Origin: Bradyrhizobium sp. CER78
GTDB lineage: Bacteria; Pseudomonadota; Alphaproteobacteria; Rhizobiales; Xanthobacteraceae
Assembly (NCBI RefSeq): GCF_029846235.1
Contig: NZ_JARVWP010000023.1
Coordinates: 1-64,000, forward strand
Length of the DNA stretch: 64,000 nt
Direction of reading: 5' to 3'
In this document: one piece after another, positions 53,415 to 61,828 of the stretch
Position numbering within the stretch: position 1 is the first letter of the stretch
Layout of the letters: each line of letters opens with the position of its first letter
Program-made: the position numbers and the translations under genes
The notes under the pieces: generated by a model
Databases searched by the model: none
The model's input: the letters and a program-made list of their open reading frames with translations, nothing else
Told to the model about the DNA's origin: nothing

Positions 53415-54278
53415 CTAAAGTCCTTCCAGGATTTCGCAGATGGCGTCCTGCTCATCGTCTTCGAGAAGACTGAAAGGGTTACCTTCGCGCGCGGCGAATG
53501 AGGGGTAGTCGCCGGTCCGCCCGTCGGGCGCACGCGCTTCCTGCACGTACTTCATCCCGAAATTGCGTTTGAACGACTGGATCGACCAACCATCGACGGT
53601 GAACTCGCCGATGCCATGGTACAAAAGTTTCCAGCCATCCTTTGGAGAGACGACCTCTGGGCGCGCAGACCCGCTTGCGATACGCCGCAAGATGTCCACC
53701 ACCTCCGCAACATCGACTTGGCCCGGCGGCAGCGGCGGAAACTGCCGCGCTGCTGGTGGATGACGACGCGCCTTGGCCAGGATCTCCGCGATCTCCGGCA
53801 GGAGCGGACCTTGGCCTTCTGCCTCGTACCACACCCGGCGATGAAGCTCGGACAGCGCGTCTAGAGAATCGTGGAATGCGTCATCTGCGATCCGCCGACG
53901 GCGCCAGTCGCGCCAGAGCCTATCGATCGCGTCGAGCCAGGCCGCCCCCCATTTGCCGGCCACAGGTCGGCGCCATGCAACGACGAGGTGAGGTCCGTTC
54001 CATTCTGGCGGCGCGGCCGCGCGAAGCCGCGCTTCCAGCTCGATCCGGTCAGGCTCGTTCATGGCCCAGGTGCGGGCATCCCGTATTTCGATCTCGACGT
54101 GAGGCCCGATAAAATATCGGAGCGCTTGCTGATCCCACCTTTGCTCCTGCATGATCGTAGCCGCGGCCGCTGGAATGCCCGCGGACTCCAAAGCGGCGAG
54201 GACCGCCTTCCACTCCGCGTGATCGGTTACCAGTCCCATCGAGTGACGATGGTTATTCTCCAACGCATCCGTACTCAT
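53415..54278 (-). CDS. Hypothetical protein, 287 aa
   Basis: A soluble protein rich in helices. N-terminal part: AEWKAVLAALESAGIPAAAATIMQEQRWDQQALRYFIGPHVEIEI. Middle: LHRRVWYEAEGQGPLLPEIAEILAKAR. C-terminus: DGWKLLYHGIGEFTVDGWSIQSFKRNFGMKYV and an acidic end. AGGAG precedes the ATG at 54,278. I do not recognise a family. It shares the operon with the ATPase. Confidence 0.55.
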   Translation of the reverse strand: MSTDALENNHRHSMGLVTDHAEWKAVLAALESAGIPAAAATIMQEQRWDQQALRYFIGPHVEIEIRDARTWAMNEPDRIELEARLRAAAPPEWNGPHLVVAWRRPVAGKWGAAWLDAIDRLWRDWRRRRIADDAFHDSLDALSELHRRVWYEAEGQGPLLPEIAEILAKARRHPPAARQFPPLPPGQVDVAEVVDILRRIASGSARPEVVSPKDGWKLLYHGIGEFTVDGWSIQSFKRNFGMKYVQEARAPDGRTGDYPSFAAREGNPFSLLEDDEQDAICEILEGL

Positions 54279-54409
54279 CTTTGAGCTCCTGTCTTTCGAC
54301 AGTCGTAGCAAGGCGGACTCTCGTCCGCTGGCGGTCCTAAAGTTGGCTTGTCGCTTTGAACCTCTCGATCAAGTGGTCGACCACACCGGCGCCGGTAAGA
54401 AGAAGCGCC

Positions 54410-54688
54410 TTACCCGACCCCACTAGAGTTCGACGGATCAGACTTCACGACCTCGTCTGAGGCCCTTGCCAGCAACGCCCATACGGATTGCGCCCGAGCG
54501 TGTCCGTGTACAAGGCAACGAACTGTGCGAGGCGGAGTGCCGGCAATGGGATTGCTCGCTTCGCTCGCCACGATTTGGTAGTCCGAGATCTCTGTCAGAT
54601 CCGAAATGTTCGCTATTCGCATTGCAGCGATCGTACGCCGCATGGGCTCGTATCCGCCCGGTACGAGATCGACCGTTATCACCAGCAT
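54410..54688 (-). CDS. Conserved small protein, 92 aa
   Basis: Sequence pattern MLVITVDLVPGGYEPMRRTIAAMRIANISDLTEISDYQIVASEA, then RCLVHGHARAQSVWALLARASDEV. Similar proteins recur in rhizobial mobile elements. GGAGGA precedes the ATG by 8 bases. Function unknown; it lies between the metallophosphoesterase and the 287-aa gene. Confidence 0.6.
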   Translation of the reverse strand: MLVITVDLVPGGYEPMRRTIAAMRIANISDLTEISDYQIVASEASNPIAGTPPRTVRCLVHGHARAQSVWALLARASDEVVKSDPSNSSGVG

Positions 54689-54897
54689 CCCTCATTTCCT
54701 CCGAACTGTGAAAACATTTTCCCGCGCGAGCGCCGGATGCGCGTGGCGCCGTCGAAGAGTCGGTACTAACCCGTTCCTATACGCGGGCAGGGGTCTTGAG
54801 TGGTGTTGACACGGTCGCACGGGACCAATGGAATTGCATCCGATGCTGCCTTCTATTTCGAGTGCTCGCAGATGTCGGTCCTGCGTCCTTCCCAGCC

Positions 54898-55740
54898 TTA
54901 GATTTCAATGACGAAGTTTGGATTAAAGTGCGGGTTGTCCCAGGCGCGCTGCTGCGGCAGCCAAGGTCCATAACCCTTGGCGTTCGACACCACTCGCGTC
55001 GCGCCGATCACCGTGTCCTCGGACTCATGGGTGTGTCCGTAAATCCAAAGATCGGCGGGTATCAAAGCGTCGCGTCCGGCATCGCCGGACGCAAGCCGCA
55101 TCAGGGCGGTCAGGTCACTGCGGTATGCCGCGTCGAGCATCTCCTCCTCGGAGAGGCGCGAGTCTGGATAGTGAGGCGGCAATCGGTACGCGCGGCTCGG
55201 TATTGGTGCGTGATGGGTGACCACCACCAGCGGTCCGTTACGCGGCTTTCGCATCTCGGCATCGAGAAAGCTACGCGTTTGCATGTGGCGGCCCAGAGCG
55301 TGGTGAGGCCGAAACCGCTGCTTGTAGTGCGCCATCCTGATCTTCCGGAAATCGTTCATCCGTTCAGCCGCGACTCTCATCGCGCGGTACGGCTCGCCAA
55401 ACAGATCGAAGTCCGTCCACGCGGTACCACCTGCGAAGGTCACGTCGCCAAGCCTGATCCAGTGATTCTGCAACACAAACAGCTTGGTGCCCTCAGCGGC
55501 TGCCATCGCCTTCCGGACAGTCTCGTCGATATCGGTCCCATAGGCTTCGTGATTACCCGGGACATAGATCACTGGATTGTCCGGGACGCGCTCGAGCAGC
55601 CATTTCACGCCCCGCTCCATGCGCGGGATGAGATCCCCGGCGACGACCAGGACGTCGAATTGTGGACGCGCGCCTCCGGACGGTAGGTCCCAGCCGCGGG
55701 TCAGTTCGACGTGCAGATCTGACAGGATCCACAAACGCAC
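54898..55740 (-). CDS. Calcineurin-like metallophosphoesterase
   Basis: A 280-residue dinuclear metal phosphoesterase. All motifs are visible: SDLHVEL (D-X-H), VVAGDLIPR (GD), YVPGNHEAYG (GNHE), THHAPIP and the C-terminal GHTHESED. It could hydrolyse a nucleic acid, nucleotide or cyclic nucleotide phosphodiester. The start is a GTG at 55,740 behind a strong AAGGAGGA. It is the first gene of the leftward operon whose promoter holds the module's operator repeats. Confidence 0.85.
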   Translation of the reverse strand: MRLWILSDLHVELTRGWDLPSGGARPQFDVLVVAGDLIPRMERGVKWLLERVPDNPVIYVPGNHEAYGTDIDETVRKAMAAAEGTKLFVLQNHWIRLGDVTFAGGTAWTDFDLFGEPYRAMRVAAERMNDFRKIRMAHYKQRFRPHHALGRHMQTRSFLDAEMRKPRNGPLVVVTHHAPIPSRAYRLPPHYPDSRLSEEEMLDAAYRSDLTALMRLASGDAGRDALIPADLWIYGHTHESEDTVIGATRVVSNAKGYGPWLPQQRAWDNPHFNPNFVIEI

Positions 55741-55988
55741 GGTTAATCCTCCTTTTGTCGCGTTTCTTTGAGAGGAAACCACCGTTGGGAACCGCGAATC
55801 CTCATCCGGAACTTCGTCCCGCTTAAGCAAGTCGCGCCAGCCTTGCCGCAGTCGGAGGAGACTTGGGCCGCAGCTCGCGCGCCCCTCGACGGAAGGATGA
55901 GGTCGGAGGCAGCCTCAACCAGTACGACACTCGAAGCTCGAACGACGCTTGTCATCAAAACGGCCTCAGCACTACTTCCATTAGATAG

Positions 55989-56046
55989 AACAAAGCAGGA
56001 ACATGAAGCCGAGTCAATAACTAGATATCTAAATATCTAGCTATCT
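55989..56046 (-). promoter_or_regulatory. Leftward promoter with repeated operator half-sites (second copy)
   Basis: Minus-strand -35 TTGACT (56,017-56,012) with a weak -10 17 bp on. Upstream lie CTAGATAT-CTAA-ATATCTAG (56,021-56,040, perfect 8-bp arms) and TATCTAGCTATCT (56,034-56,046). The last 13-mer and the AGTCAATA next to the -35 are identical to those at the 50.35-kb operator. Confidence 0.6.
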
Positions 56047-56119
56047 GAACCCGTTCGGCTCACGAGCTCATGTCATCGAAGAAAAGCGCAGTATCCTCTT
56101 GGCATCGCGGTAACAGAGG

Positions 56120-56440
56120 TCAGATGTCTCGCAGCCAGGCGATCAGCCTGATGTTTACTTTGTCGGGCCGTTCCTACTGGGTCCAGTGGCCGCAACCGGG
56201 TAGCAAATCCATACGCGCAAATCGGGCAGGGCGTCTTTCATCAGCGGAAGTATGTTTGCGAGCATGGTGAGGACGTGGTCGCGATCGCCGCCGATGTAGA
56301 GTGCGAGCTGCTCGATCCTTCTGCCCTCGAACGCGCGGAGAAAGGCATAGTCGCGAACGTGGTTGCGATAGCGATTGAGAGGGCCGCGAAAATCCGCTCC
56401 GCTGCCATATGAGTTGGGCGGGCCGAAACGTCTGGTTGGG
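56120..56440 (-). pseudogene. Epoxide hydrolase C-terminal remnant
   Basis: Readable homology GADFRGPLNRYRNHVRDYAFLRAF, then LALYIGGDRDHVLTML, then after a frameshift LLPGCGHWTQ, an in-frame TAG, and ERPDKVNIRLIAWLRDI. The order matches the C-terminus of alpha/beta epoxide hydrolases, including the catalytic His in GHWTQ. The N-terminal two thirds are absent. Confidence 0.75.
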
Positions 56441-56445
56441 GAGGA

Positions 56446-56598
56446 TCAGCCGTTATAGTTGCCCGCTGCTACGCGCAGAATATCCGAGCGATGAAGGCCG
56501 ATGTCGGCCAATTCGCGATCGCTGAATTGGGATAGCTCGGCGATATTGCGCCGACGGTCCCTGAACGCCTTGATCATGTTGATGAACGAAAGCAACAT
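56446..56598 (-). CDS. DUF1127 domain-containing protein
   Basis: A 50-residue protein with the DUF1127 core FRDRRRNIAELSQFSDRELADIGLHRSDIL. AAGGAGA lies eight bases before the ATG at 56,598. Proteins of this family are small, arginine-rich and in some alphaproteobacteria bind RNA and affect stress responses. It lies alone in a decayed zone but looks intact. Confidence 0.8.
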   Translation of the reverse strand: MLLSFINMIKAFRDRRRNIAELSQFSDRELADIGLHRSDILRVAAGNYNG

Positions 56599-56880
56599 TA
56601 GTAAGTCTCCTTATCGTTCGATTCAGCTCTCGCAAAATGCGGTTTTCCAACACATCCAGCTTAAAGACGATCGTGATCAGCGGTTCAATTGGACGCCGGT
56701 GGTCGTCGGACACACCGAAGGGGAACGGAACGATACAAAGATTTATGACACTCCCTGCTGGTCGTGCCGCGCACCAGCGATGTTCTCGGCCATCAATGCC
56801 ACTGCTGATGCGACATCGAGCTGGAACGAAAACGCCGCGGCCATGCGCAAGGTCGCGGCGCTCGTGCGATGCGGTTGACC

Positions 56881-57042
56881 CTAACGCCTGCCGTGCTGGT
56901 CTTGATCGTAGGCCTGCAGTATGCGGACAAAATCGGCCATGCTGGATTGATCCCGACTTTCGGTCACAGCCGCAACCTGAACATCGGACGCGGTCTGGCT
57001 CCCTTGCCAAATCCGGATTAGGAGATCGGCGATGTTTCTCAT
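56881..57042 (-). CDS. Small hypothetical protein, 53 aa
   Basis: A short frame (RNIADLLIRIWQGSQTASDVQVAAVTESRDQSSMADFVRILQAYDQDQ) with a GGAGAG site before the ATG at 57,042. Amphipathic helix at the start. Family not recognised; the ribosome site is the main support. Confidence 0.4.
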   Translation of the reverse strand: MRNIADLLIRIWQGSQTASDVQVAAVTESRDQSSMADFVRILQAYDQDQHGRR

Positions 57043-57418
57043 GGCGTACTCTCCGCAGCCAACTGTGGCGGTAGACACCAATTGCTGGAGCGGACGCGGG
57101 CTCGATCAGGAAAAAGGTCGGCGGGCGCTACACCGCCGGCCTTGTCCTGCAACTGCCGGCTCGCGGGCCGGTTCCGTTGCGCGTCACTCCGCATTCATGG
57201 ATAGCAGCGAGTACCTGATGGAGCCATTGCGCGCGGGTATGAAGCGATCGGACCAAGGAACGCTCGGGCTAGTGCATCGGTATAAATCGACTAGACGTTG
57301 GTTTAGTCCCAGGTTCACCTGGCATGCTCGGCCGCGCCAACCGGGCGGCAGAGCGCCGTAACGAACCGCTTTGCCGCAAAGGTCTCCCGCCGCCAATCCG
57401 CGCGTTTTTATGCCGCGC
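57043..57418. other. Non-coding stretch in the decayed zone
   Basis: About 375 bp. A weak leftward frame (57,184-57,396) has no ribosome site or known family. I see no promoter, RNA or repeat that can be supported. Confidence 0.35.
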
Positions 57419-57688
57419 TCAGATCGGCGTCACATCAGTGAAATTGCGTATGTCTTCGTCGATCTCATGGGCGTGCGGGCCAAACGCCGACCGGCACTCG
57501 TCGAGCGAGTCACACAGCAGGTGGCACATGGCGACATACGCGCCCGCACGTCTTCCATCCCGATCCGCGAGCCCCTTGTCGATGGTGTAGTATTTCAAGG
57601 CCCCACCCATCCTGCTCTTGATGAGCGGCAGGTGTTTTATGCAGTAGTAATCGTCGTCGAACCGAGCATCCGGTTTGTTGGGATACAT
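57419..57688 (-). CDS. EthD family protein, probably 5'-disrupted
   Basis: An 89-residue EthD/ferredoxin-like alpha-beta barrel protein: MYPNKPDARFDDDYYCIKHLPLIKSRMGGALKYYTIDKG, then YVAMCHLLCDSLDECRSAFGPHAHEIDEDI. A better start with AGGAG lies at 57,706 but reads Met-Ile-stop (TAG) before continuing in frame as VSV to this Met. The gene may be inactivated or now begin at the internal Met with a poor ribosome site. EthD proteins take part in oxidative degradation pathways; the role here is unknown. Confidence 0.65.
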   Translation of the reverse strand: MYPNKPDARFDDDYYCIKHLPLIKSRMGGALKYYTIDKGLADRDGRRAGAYVAMCHLLCDSLDECRSAFGPHAHEIDEDIRNFTDVTPI

Positions 57689-57725
57689 GACGCTAACCTA
57701 GATCATCGCTTACTCCTAGAGATTG

Positions 57726-57938
57726 TCATACGGCAGCTCCTGCGCTGGACGCGTCGTGTAGACGGCTTACGGCTCCGGCCTCATCGGCAATCACCGCGAT
57801 TGCATCCGCCTGCTTGACGGCACGTCGTGTGGGACGATTGGCGACATTCGTGCGCGCGAGCTCGATCGCCCGCCGGCGATCGTTGCCGCAGGCGGCGTAG
57901 AACTCTGCAGCATGGTCCGCAAAGGCGAGCAGATGCCC
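57726..57938 (-). pseudogene. C-terminal remnant of a TPR-type protein
   Basis: The frame reads HLLAFADHAAEFYAACGNDRRRAIELARTNVANRPTRRAVKQADAIAVIADEAG before its stop, a typical tetratricopeptide helix pair from a larger protein. An in-frame stop lies directly upstream and no start exists. Confidence 0.55.
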
Positions 57939-57995
57939 TCAAGAAGCTGATCGAAGCCGGAACGCGCTGCGGACGATCGCGGTGCCGATCTTCGA

Positions 57996-58751
57996 TCAAA
58001 AGGGTGCAGCGATCGCTGCTGCTGAGATCAATTGGATCGCTTCATCGCCTGGTCGATCGTTCTGACCATCGTGGCGCCGGCCGGACTGAGGGCGGCGGAT
58101 TCTGCGCCGCCTCAGCGGACCAATTTGTGCCGCACCAGCGGCGCGTTGCTCGGCCCTGGTCATTGGGAAGGTGAGAAGAAAGGACGATCCTTCCTCGCCG
58201 CAAGACGTATGAATGCGGCCGCCCAGACGGTTGGCTAACTCGCTGATGATGGTTAGCCCGCGACCGCGCCGAACGGCGTCAGGTGCCGAGCCATTATCAG
58301 AAACCCTGCACTTTGCGACATTGTCAGCAAGACTTAGTTCCACTCGCACTGCAGGACGCCTGCTGTCAAACTGCGCGTGCCGCGCCACATTGGTCAGTAG
58401 CTCGGACACAATGAGTCCAAGCTTCCAGGCGCGTTCTTTCTCAAGCAGCAGATCGTCCGCTGAAAACATCAAGCGAATCGTCAAGGGCGCCAGCCGGCAT
58501 TTCGTGATCGAGACGCAGAGCTGCTGAAGGTATCGCGCGGCATTGGCAAGACGCCCTCGATGCGGCGTGTGTAATGCGCCGTGAACGTCGGCGTATTCAT
58601 GCAGGAGCTCCACGACGTCGAGGAGGGCGACCTTGACCGCAACGTTATCAGATTTAATCGCTTTTGCCGAAACCGCGCAGATAGCAGATGTGAGATCGTT
58701 ATCTATCCTGTGATTCAACTCGCGAAGAAGCAAGGATTCATCGGGGTACAT
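57996..58751 (-). CDS. Sensor histidine kinase-like protein without input domain
   Basis: A 251-residue protein. Residues 8-60 resemble the HisKA_2 dimerisation domain (LLRELNHRIDNDLTSAI with the phosphoacceptor His). Residues 110-205 are a HATPase: N-box ELLTNVARHA, G1 box VSDNGSAPDAVRRGRGLTIISELANRLGG. There is no sensor or membrane segment, and the last 45 residues are Arg/Pro-rich and may be a frameshifted tail. AGGAG precedes the ATG at 58,751. It sits 64 bp downstream of the cyo operon in the same direction. Confidence 0.72.
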   Translation of the reverse strand: MYPDESLLLRELNHRIDNDLTSAICAVSAKAIKSDNVAVKVALLDVVELLHEYADVHGALHTPHRGRLANAARYLQQLCVSITKCRLAPLTIRLMFSADDLLLEKERAWKLGLIVSELLTNVARHAQFDSRRPAVRVELSLADNVAKCRVSDNGSAPDAVRRGRGLTIISELANRLGGRIHTSCGEEGSSFLLTFPMTRAEQRAAGAAQIGPLRRRRIRRPQSGRRHDGQNDRPGDEAIQLISAAAIAAPF

Positions 58752-58815
58752 TTCGTGCTCCTACAGGTCTTTCTCTCGCTCAAGCCGTAGCCAGGCGCTG
58801 GGTGATATCCCCTGG

Positions 58816-59214
58816 TCAGCGCGGCATCTGCAGATTCATCAACTCGGAATGGCCCATCATATTCTCGTTCAGATTGGCCATGATCACGAGCGAGCCCGCG
58901 AGAACCAGGAAGACAATGAGCACGCCAAAGGCGAGCGCCAGCACGTTATTGGTGCTATCGGGTCCAGTCGTGATGTGAAGGAAGAACACCAGGTGCACTC
59001 CCATCTGAGCGATGGCGAGGACGGCGAGCCCGGCTGGCACCCCGGGCGCCCAGATTACCGAGGTGTTTGCCACCCAAAAGGACGTGACCGTCAGGATCAC
59101 GGCAAGCAGCAGTCCGATCGTGTACACAAGGAAACCAGAAGACGTTTCTTGCTCCGACGCGGGGATCGTCGGTCGCTCTCCCGGTGCAACGTCCCAATGT
59201 GTTTCGGCGGTCAT
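58816..59214 (-). CDS. cyoD: Cytochrome bo quinol oxidase subunit IV
   Basis: A 132-residue membrane protein with three hydrophobic helices (FLVYTIGLLLAVILTVTSFWV, VPAGLAVLAIAQMGVHLVFFLHI, ALAFGVLIVFLVLAGSLVIM) and the subunit IV HLVFFLHI motif. It aids CuB assembly in the oxidase. The ATG overlaps the cyoC stop (ATGA). Last gene of the operon. Confidence 0.88.
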   Translation of the reverse strand: MTAETHWDVAPGERPTIPASEQETSSGFLVYTIGLLLAVILTVTSFWVANTSVIWAPGVPAGLAVLAIAQMGVHLVFFLHITTGPDSTNNVLALAFGVLIVFLVLAGSLVIMANLNENMMGHSELMNLQMPR

Positions 59215-59843
59215 GGAAGGACTCCCATCAGATAGACAACGGTGAAAATAAGAACCCAGATGATGTCGAGCGCGTGCCAGAAGAGGGAGAAGCAGTGCAG
59301 GCGGCGCACCACGGCGTCCTGAAAACCTCTCAGTGACAGCTGAACCATCATGAGAACCAGCCATGCCAGTCCGACCGTCACGTGCAGCCCGTGACTGCCG
59401 ACCAGCGCAAAGAATGCGGAAAGAAACGCGCTGCGTTGGGGCGTCGCTCCCAACGCAATCATGCCCTGGAACTCGTTGAGCTCGAGAGCAAGAAATGCCG
59501 CTCCCAGAAGGAACGTCACCACGGCGCCAAGGAAGGTCGCGAGATAACGCTGCGAGTTGATGGCCAAGGACATCATTCCACAGCTGTAGCTGGAGAGCAG
59601 GAGAAGGGCAGTCTCCATTGCGACGTTGCGCTGGTCGAACAGCTGACCACCGGTCAGGCCACCCGCGCTCGCCTTTGCAAGCACGGCATAGGCCGCAAAC
59701 AGCGCGGAGAACATCACGATGTCACTCAGCAGGAAGATCCAGAACCCAAAGCCGGCGATGATCCGCTTGGGTGCGGGACCCGCCTCGCTGATATCAAGCA
59801 GTTCGCCGTGGCGGACTGCATCCATCTCAACTGCGACGTTCAT
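59211..59843 (-). CDS. cyoC: Cytochrome bo quinol oxidase subunit III
   Basis: A 210-residue five-helix membrane protein of the COX3 family, with FGFWIFLLSDIVMFSALFAAYAVL, ALVGSHGLHVTVGLAWLVLM and HALDIIWVLIFTVVYL. It stabilises subunit I. Overlaps cyoB and cyoD by 4 bp each. Confidence 0.9.
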   Translation of the reverse strand: MNVAVEMDAVRHGELLDISEAGPAPKRIIAGFGFWIFLLSDIVMFSALFAAYAVLAKASAGGLTGGQLFDQRNVAMETALLLLSSYSCGMMSLAINSQRYLATFLGAVVTFLLGAAFLALELNEFQGMIALGATPQRSAFLSAFFALVGSHGLHVTVGLAWLVLMMVQLSLRGFQDAVVRRLHCFSLFWHALDIIWVLIFTVVYLMGVLP

Positions 59844-61828
59844 AACGAAACCTCCACCGGGTGCGCGCGATCGAACAGAGCGACCTCATCTGCGGGGATC
59901 TCGACTTCGTCCTTCGTGCGGAACATGAAGGCGAGCAATGTCACGGCCGCGCCGAGAACTCCGAAGCCTGCCATCCACCAGATATGCCAGATCAAGGCGA
60001 AGCCGGTGACGACTGTGAAGAACGCGGTCACGAAACCGACAGGACTGTTCTTGGGCACTTCGATCGGCCGGTACGCGTGCTGCTGCACGGGCAACTCCTG
60101 CTTCGCAAGCACGCGCTGCTTGTGGGTCCAGAAAGCATCAAGCCCATCAACACGCGGCAGGACCGCAAAATTCCAGGCCGGAGGCGGTGATGCCGTGGAC
60201 CATTCCAGAGTGCGGCCGTTCCAGGGATCGCCCGTCGTGTCGCGCAGTTGCGCACGGTGGCGAATTGACACCACGATCTGGACGATCTGACAGATGATTC
60301 CAGCAAAAATCACGATTGCGCCTACCTCGGCGACCAACAACCATGGTTGCCAGGCGAGAACATCGGAGTGCTGCAGGCGGCGGGGCATACCCATCAGCCC
60401 TGTCACGTAGAGCGGCATGAAAGCGAGGTGGAAGCCGACGAACCAGCACCAGAACGCCGCCTTACCCCACCGCTCATCCAGCTTGAAGCCGAATGCCTTG
60501 GGAAACCAGTAATTGTAGCCGGCTATCGCCCCGAACAGGACGCCCGGGATGATGACGTGATGGAAATGGGCAACCAGGAAAACACTGTTGTGGACCTGCC
60601 AATCGACCGCCGGCAATGCGAGCAGAACGCCCGTCAAGCCGCCGAACACGAACGTCACCATGAAGCCGATCGTCCACAACACCGGCACCGTGAACCGGAT
60701 TCGACCGCCGTACATCGTGAACAACCAATTGAAGACTTTGACGCCCGTCGGCACACCGATGATCATGCTGGTGATGCCGAAGAAGGCGTTGACACTCGCG
60801 CTGGCGCCCATCGTGAAGAAATGATGCAGCCAGACCGTGTATGAGAGTACGCAGATCGCCATCGTGGCGAGCACCATCGAGCGATAGCCGAATAGCGACT
60901 TACCCGAAAACGTGGCGGCGACCTCGGAATAGACGCCAAATGCGGGCAGGACCAGGATGTAGACTTCGGGATGGCCCCAAATCCAGAACAGGTTCACATA
61001 CATCATCACGTTGCCGCCGGCATCCACGGTGAAGAAGTGAAAGCCAAGGTAGCGATCGAGAAGAAGCATTGCGAACAGCGCGGTGAGGACGGGGAACGCC
61101 GCCACAATCAGCAGGTTCGAGGCGAGCGCCGTCCAGCAGAAAACCGGCATGCGCAAGTAACTCATGCCAGGAGCCCGCATCTTCAGAATCGTGGTGACGA
61201 AGTTGACGCCGCTCAACAAGGTCCCAATGCCCGAGATTTGCAACGACCAGAGATAGTAGTCGACGCCGACTCCGGGTGAGAATTGCAGCTCACTAAGCGG
61301 CGGATAGGCGAACCAGCCGGTCTTCGCGAATTCGCCTATAGCGAGCGACATGTTGGTGAGGAGAACACCGGACGCGGTGAGCCAGAAGCTGATCGAGTTC
61401 AGCGTAGGGAACGCGACATCGCGGACGCCGAGTTGCAACGGGACAACAAAGTTCATCAGTCCGATCACAAACGGCATGGCCACAAAGAATATCATGATCG
61501 TGCCATGCGCCGAGAAGATTTGGTCAAAATGCTCGGGCGGCAGGTATCCTTGCGCTCCGCCGACTGCGACGGCCTGCTGCGTGCGCATCATGATGCCATC
61601 CGCGAATCCGCGCAGCAGCATGACCAGCGCGAGGACGATATACATGACGCCGATGCGTTTGTGGTCGACGGAGGTGATCCACTCGCGCCAGAGATAGGGA
61701 ACGTAACCCTTGAGCGTGACCCACGAAAGGATCGAGCCGATGACGACGATCATGACGCCGACCGTCCCCATGATAATCGGCTGATCGAACGGGACAGCAC
61801 TCCAGTCCAGTTTACCAAGTAGAGTCAT
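59840..61828 (-). CDS. cyoB: Cytochrome bo quinol oxidase subunit I
   Basis: A 662-residue heme-copper oxidase core. Ligands are visible in HGTIMIFFVAMP (heme), WGHPEVYILVLPAFG (CuB His with the crosslinked Tyr), HHFFTMG (two CuB His) and HFHHVI (heme ligands). It reduces O2 to water and pumps protons using ubiquinol electrons. The extended N- and C-terminal helices fit the quinol oxidase type. The ATG at 61,828 overlaps the cyoA stop. Confidence 0.93.
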   Translation of the reverse strand: MTLLGKLDWSAVPFDQPIIMGTVGVMIVVIGSILSWVTLKGYVPYLWREWITSVDHKRIGVMYIVLALVMLLRGFADGIMMRTQQAVAVGGAQGYLPPEHFDQIFSAHGTIMIFFVAMPFVIGLMNFVVPLQLGVRDVAFPTLNSISFWLTASGVLLTNMSLAIGEFAKTGWFAYPPLSELQFSPGVGVDYYLWSLQISGIGTLLSGVNFVTTILKMRAPGMSYLRMPVFCWTALASNLLIVAAFPVLTALFAMLLLDRYLGFHFFTVDAGGNVMMYVNLFWIWGHPEVYILVLPAFGVYSEVAATFSGKSLFGYRSMVLATMAICVLSYTVWLHHFFTMGASASVNAFFGITSMIIGVPTGVKVFNWLFTMYGGRIRFTVPVLWTIGFMVTFVFGGLTGVLLALPAVDWQVHNSVFLVAHFHHVIIPGVLFGAIAGYNYWFPKAFGFKLDERWGKAAFWCWFVGFHLAFMPLYVTGLMGMPRRLQHSDVLAWQPWLLVAEVGAIVIFAGIICQIVQIVVSIRHRAQLRDTTGDPWNGRTLEWSTASPPPAWNFAVLPRVDGLDAFWTHKQRVLAKQELPVQQHAYRPIEVPKNSPVGFVTAFFTVVTGFALIWHIWWMAGFGVLGAAVTLLAFMFRTKDEVEIPADEVALFDRAHPVEVSL

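Noticed and set aside
56453..57010. A 185-residue leftward hypothetical gene
   Set aside because: It is out of frame with the well-supported DUF1127 gene that it covers and has no ribosome site or family resemblance.
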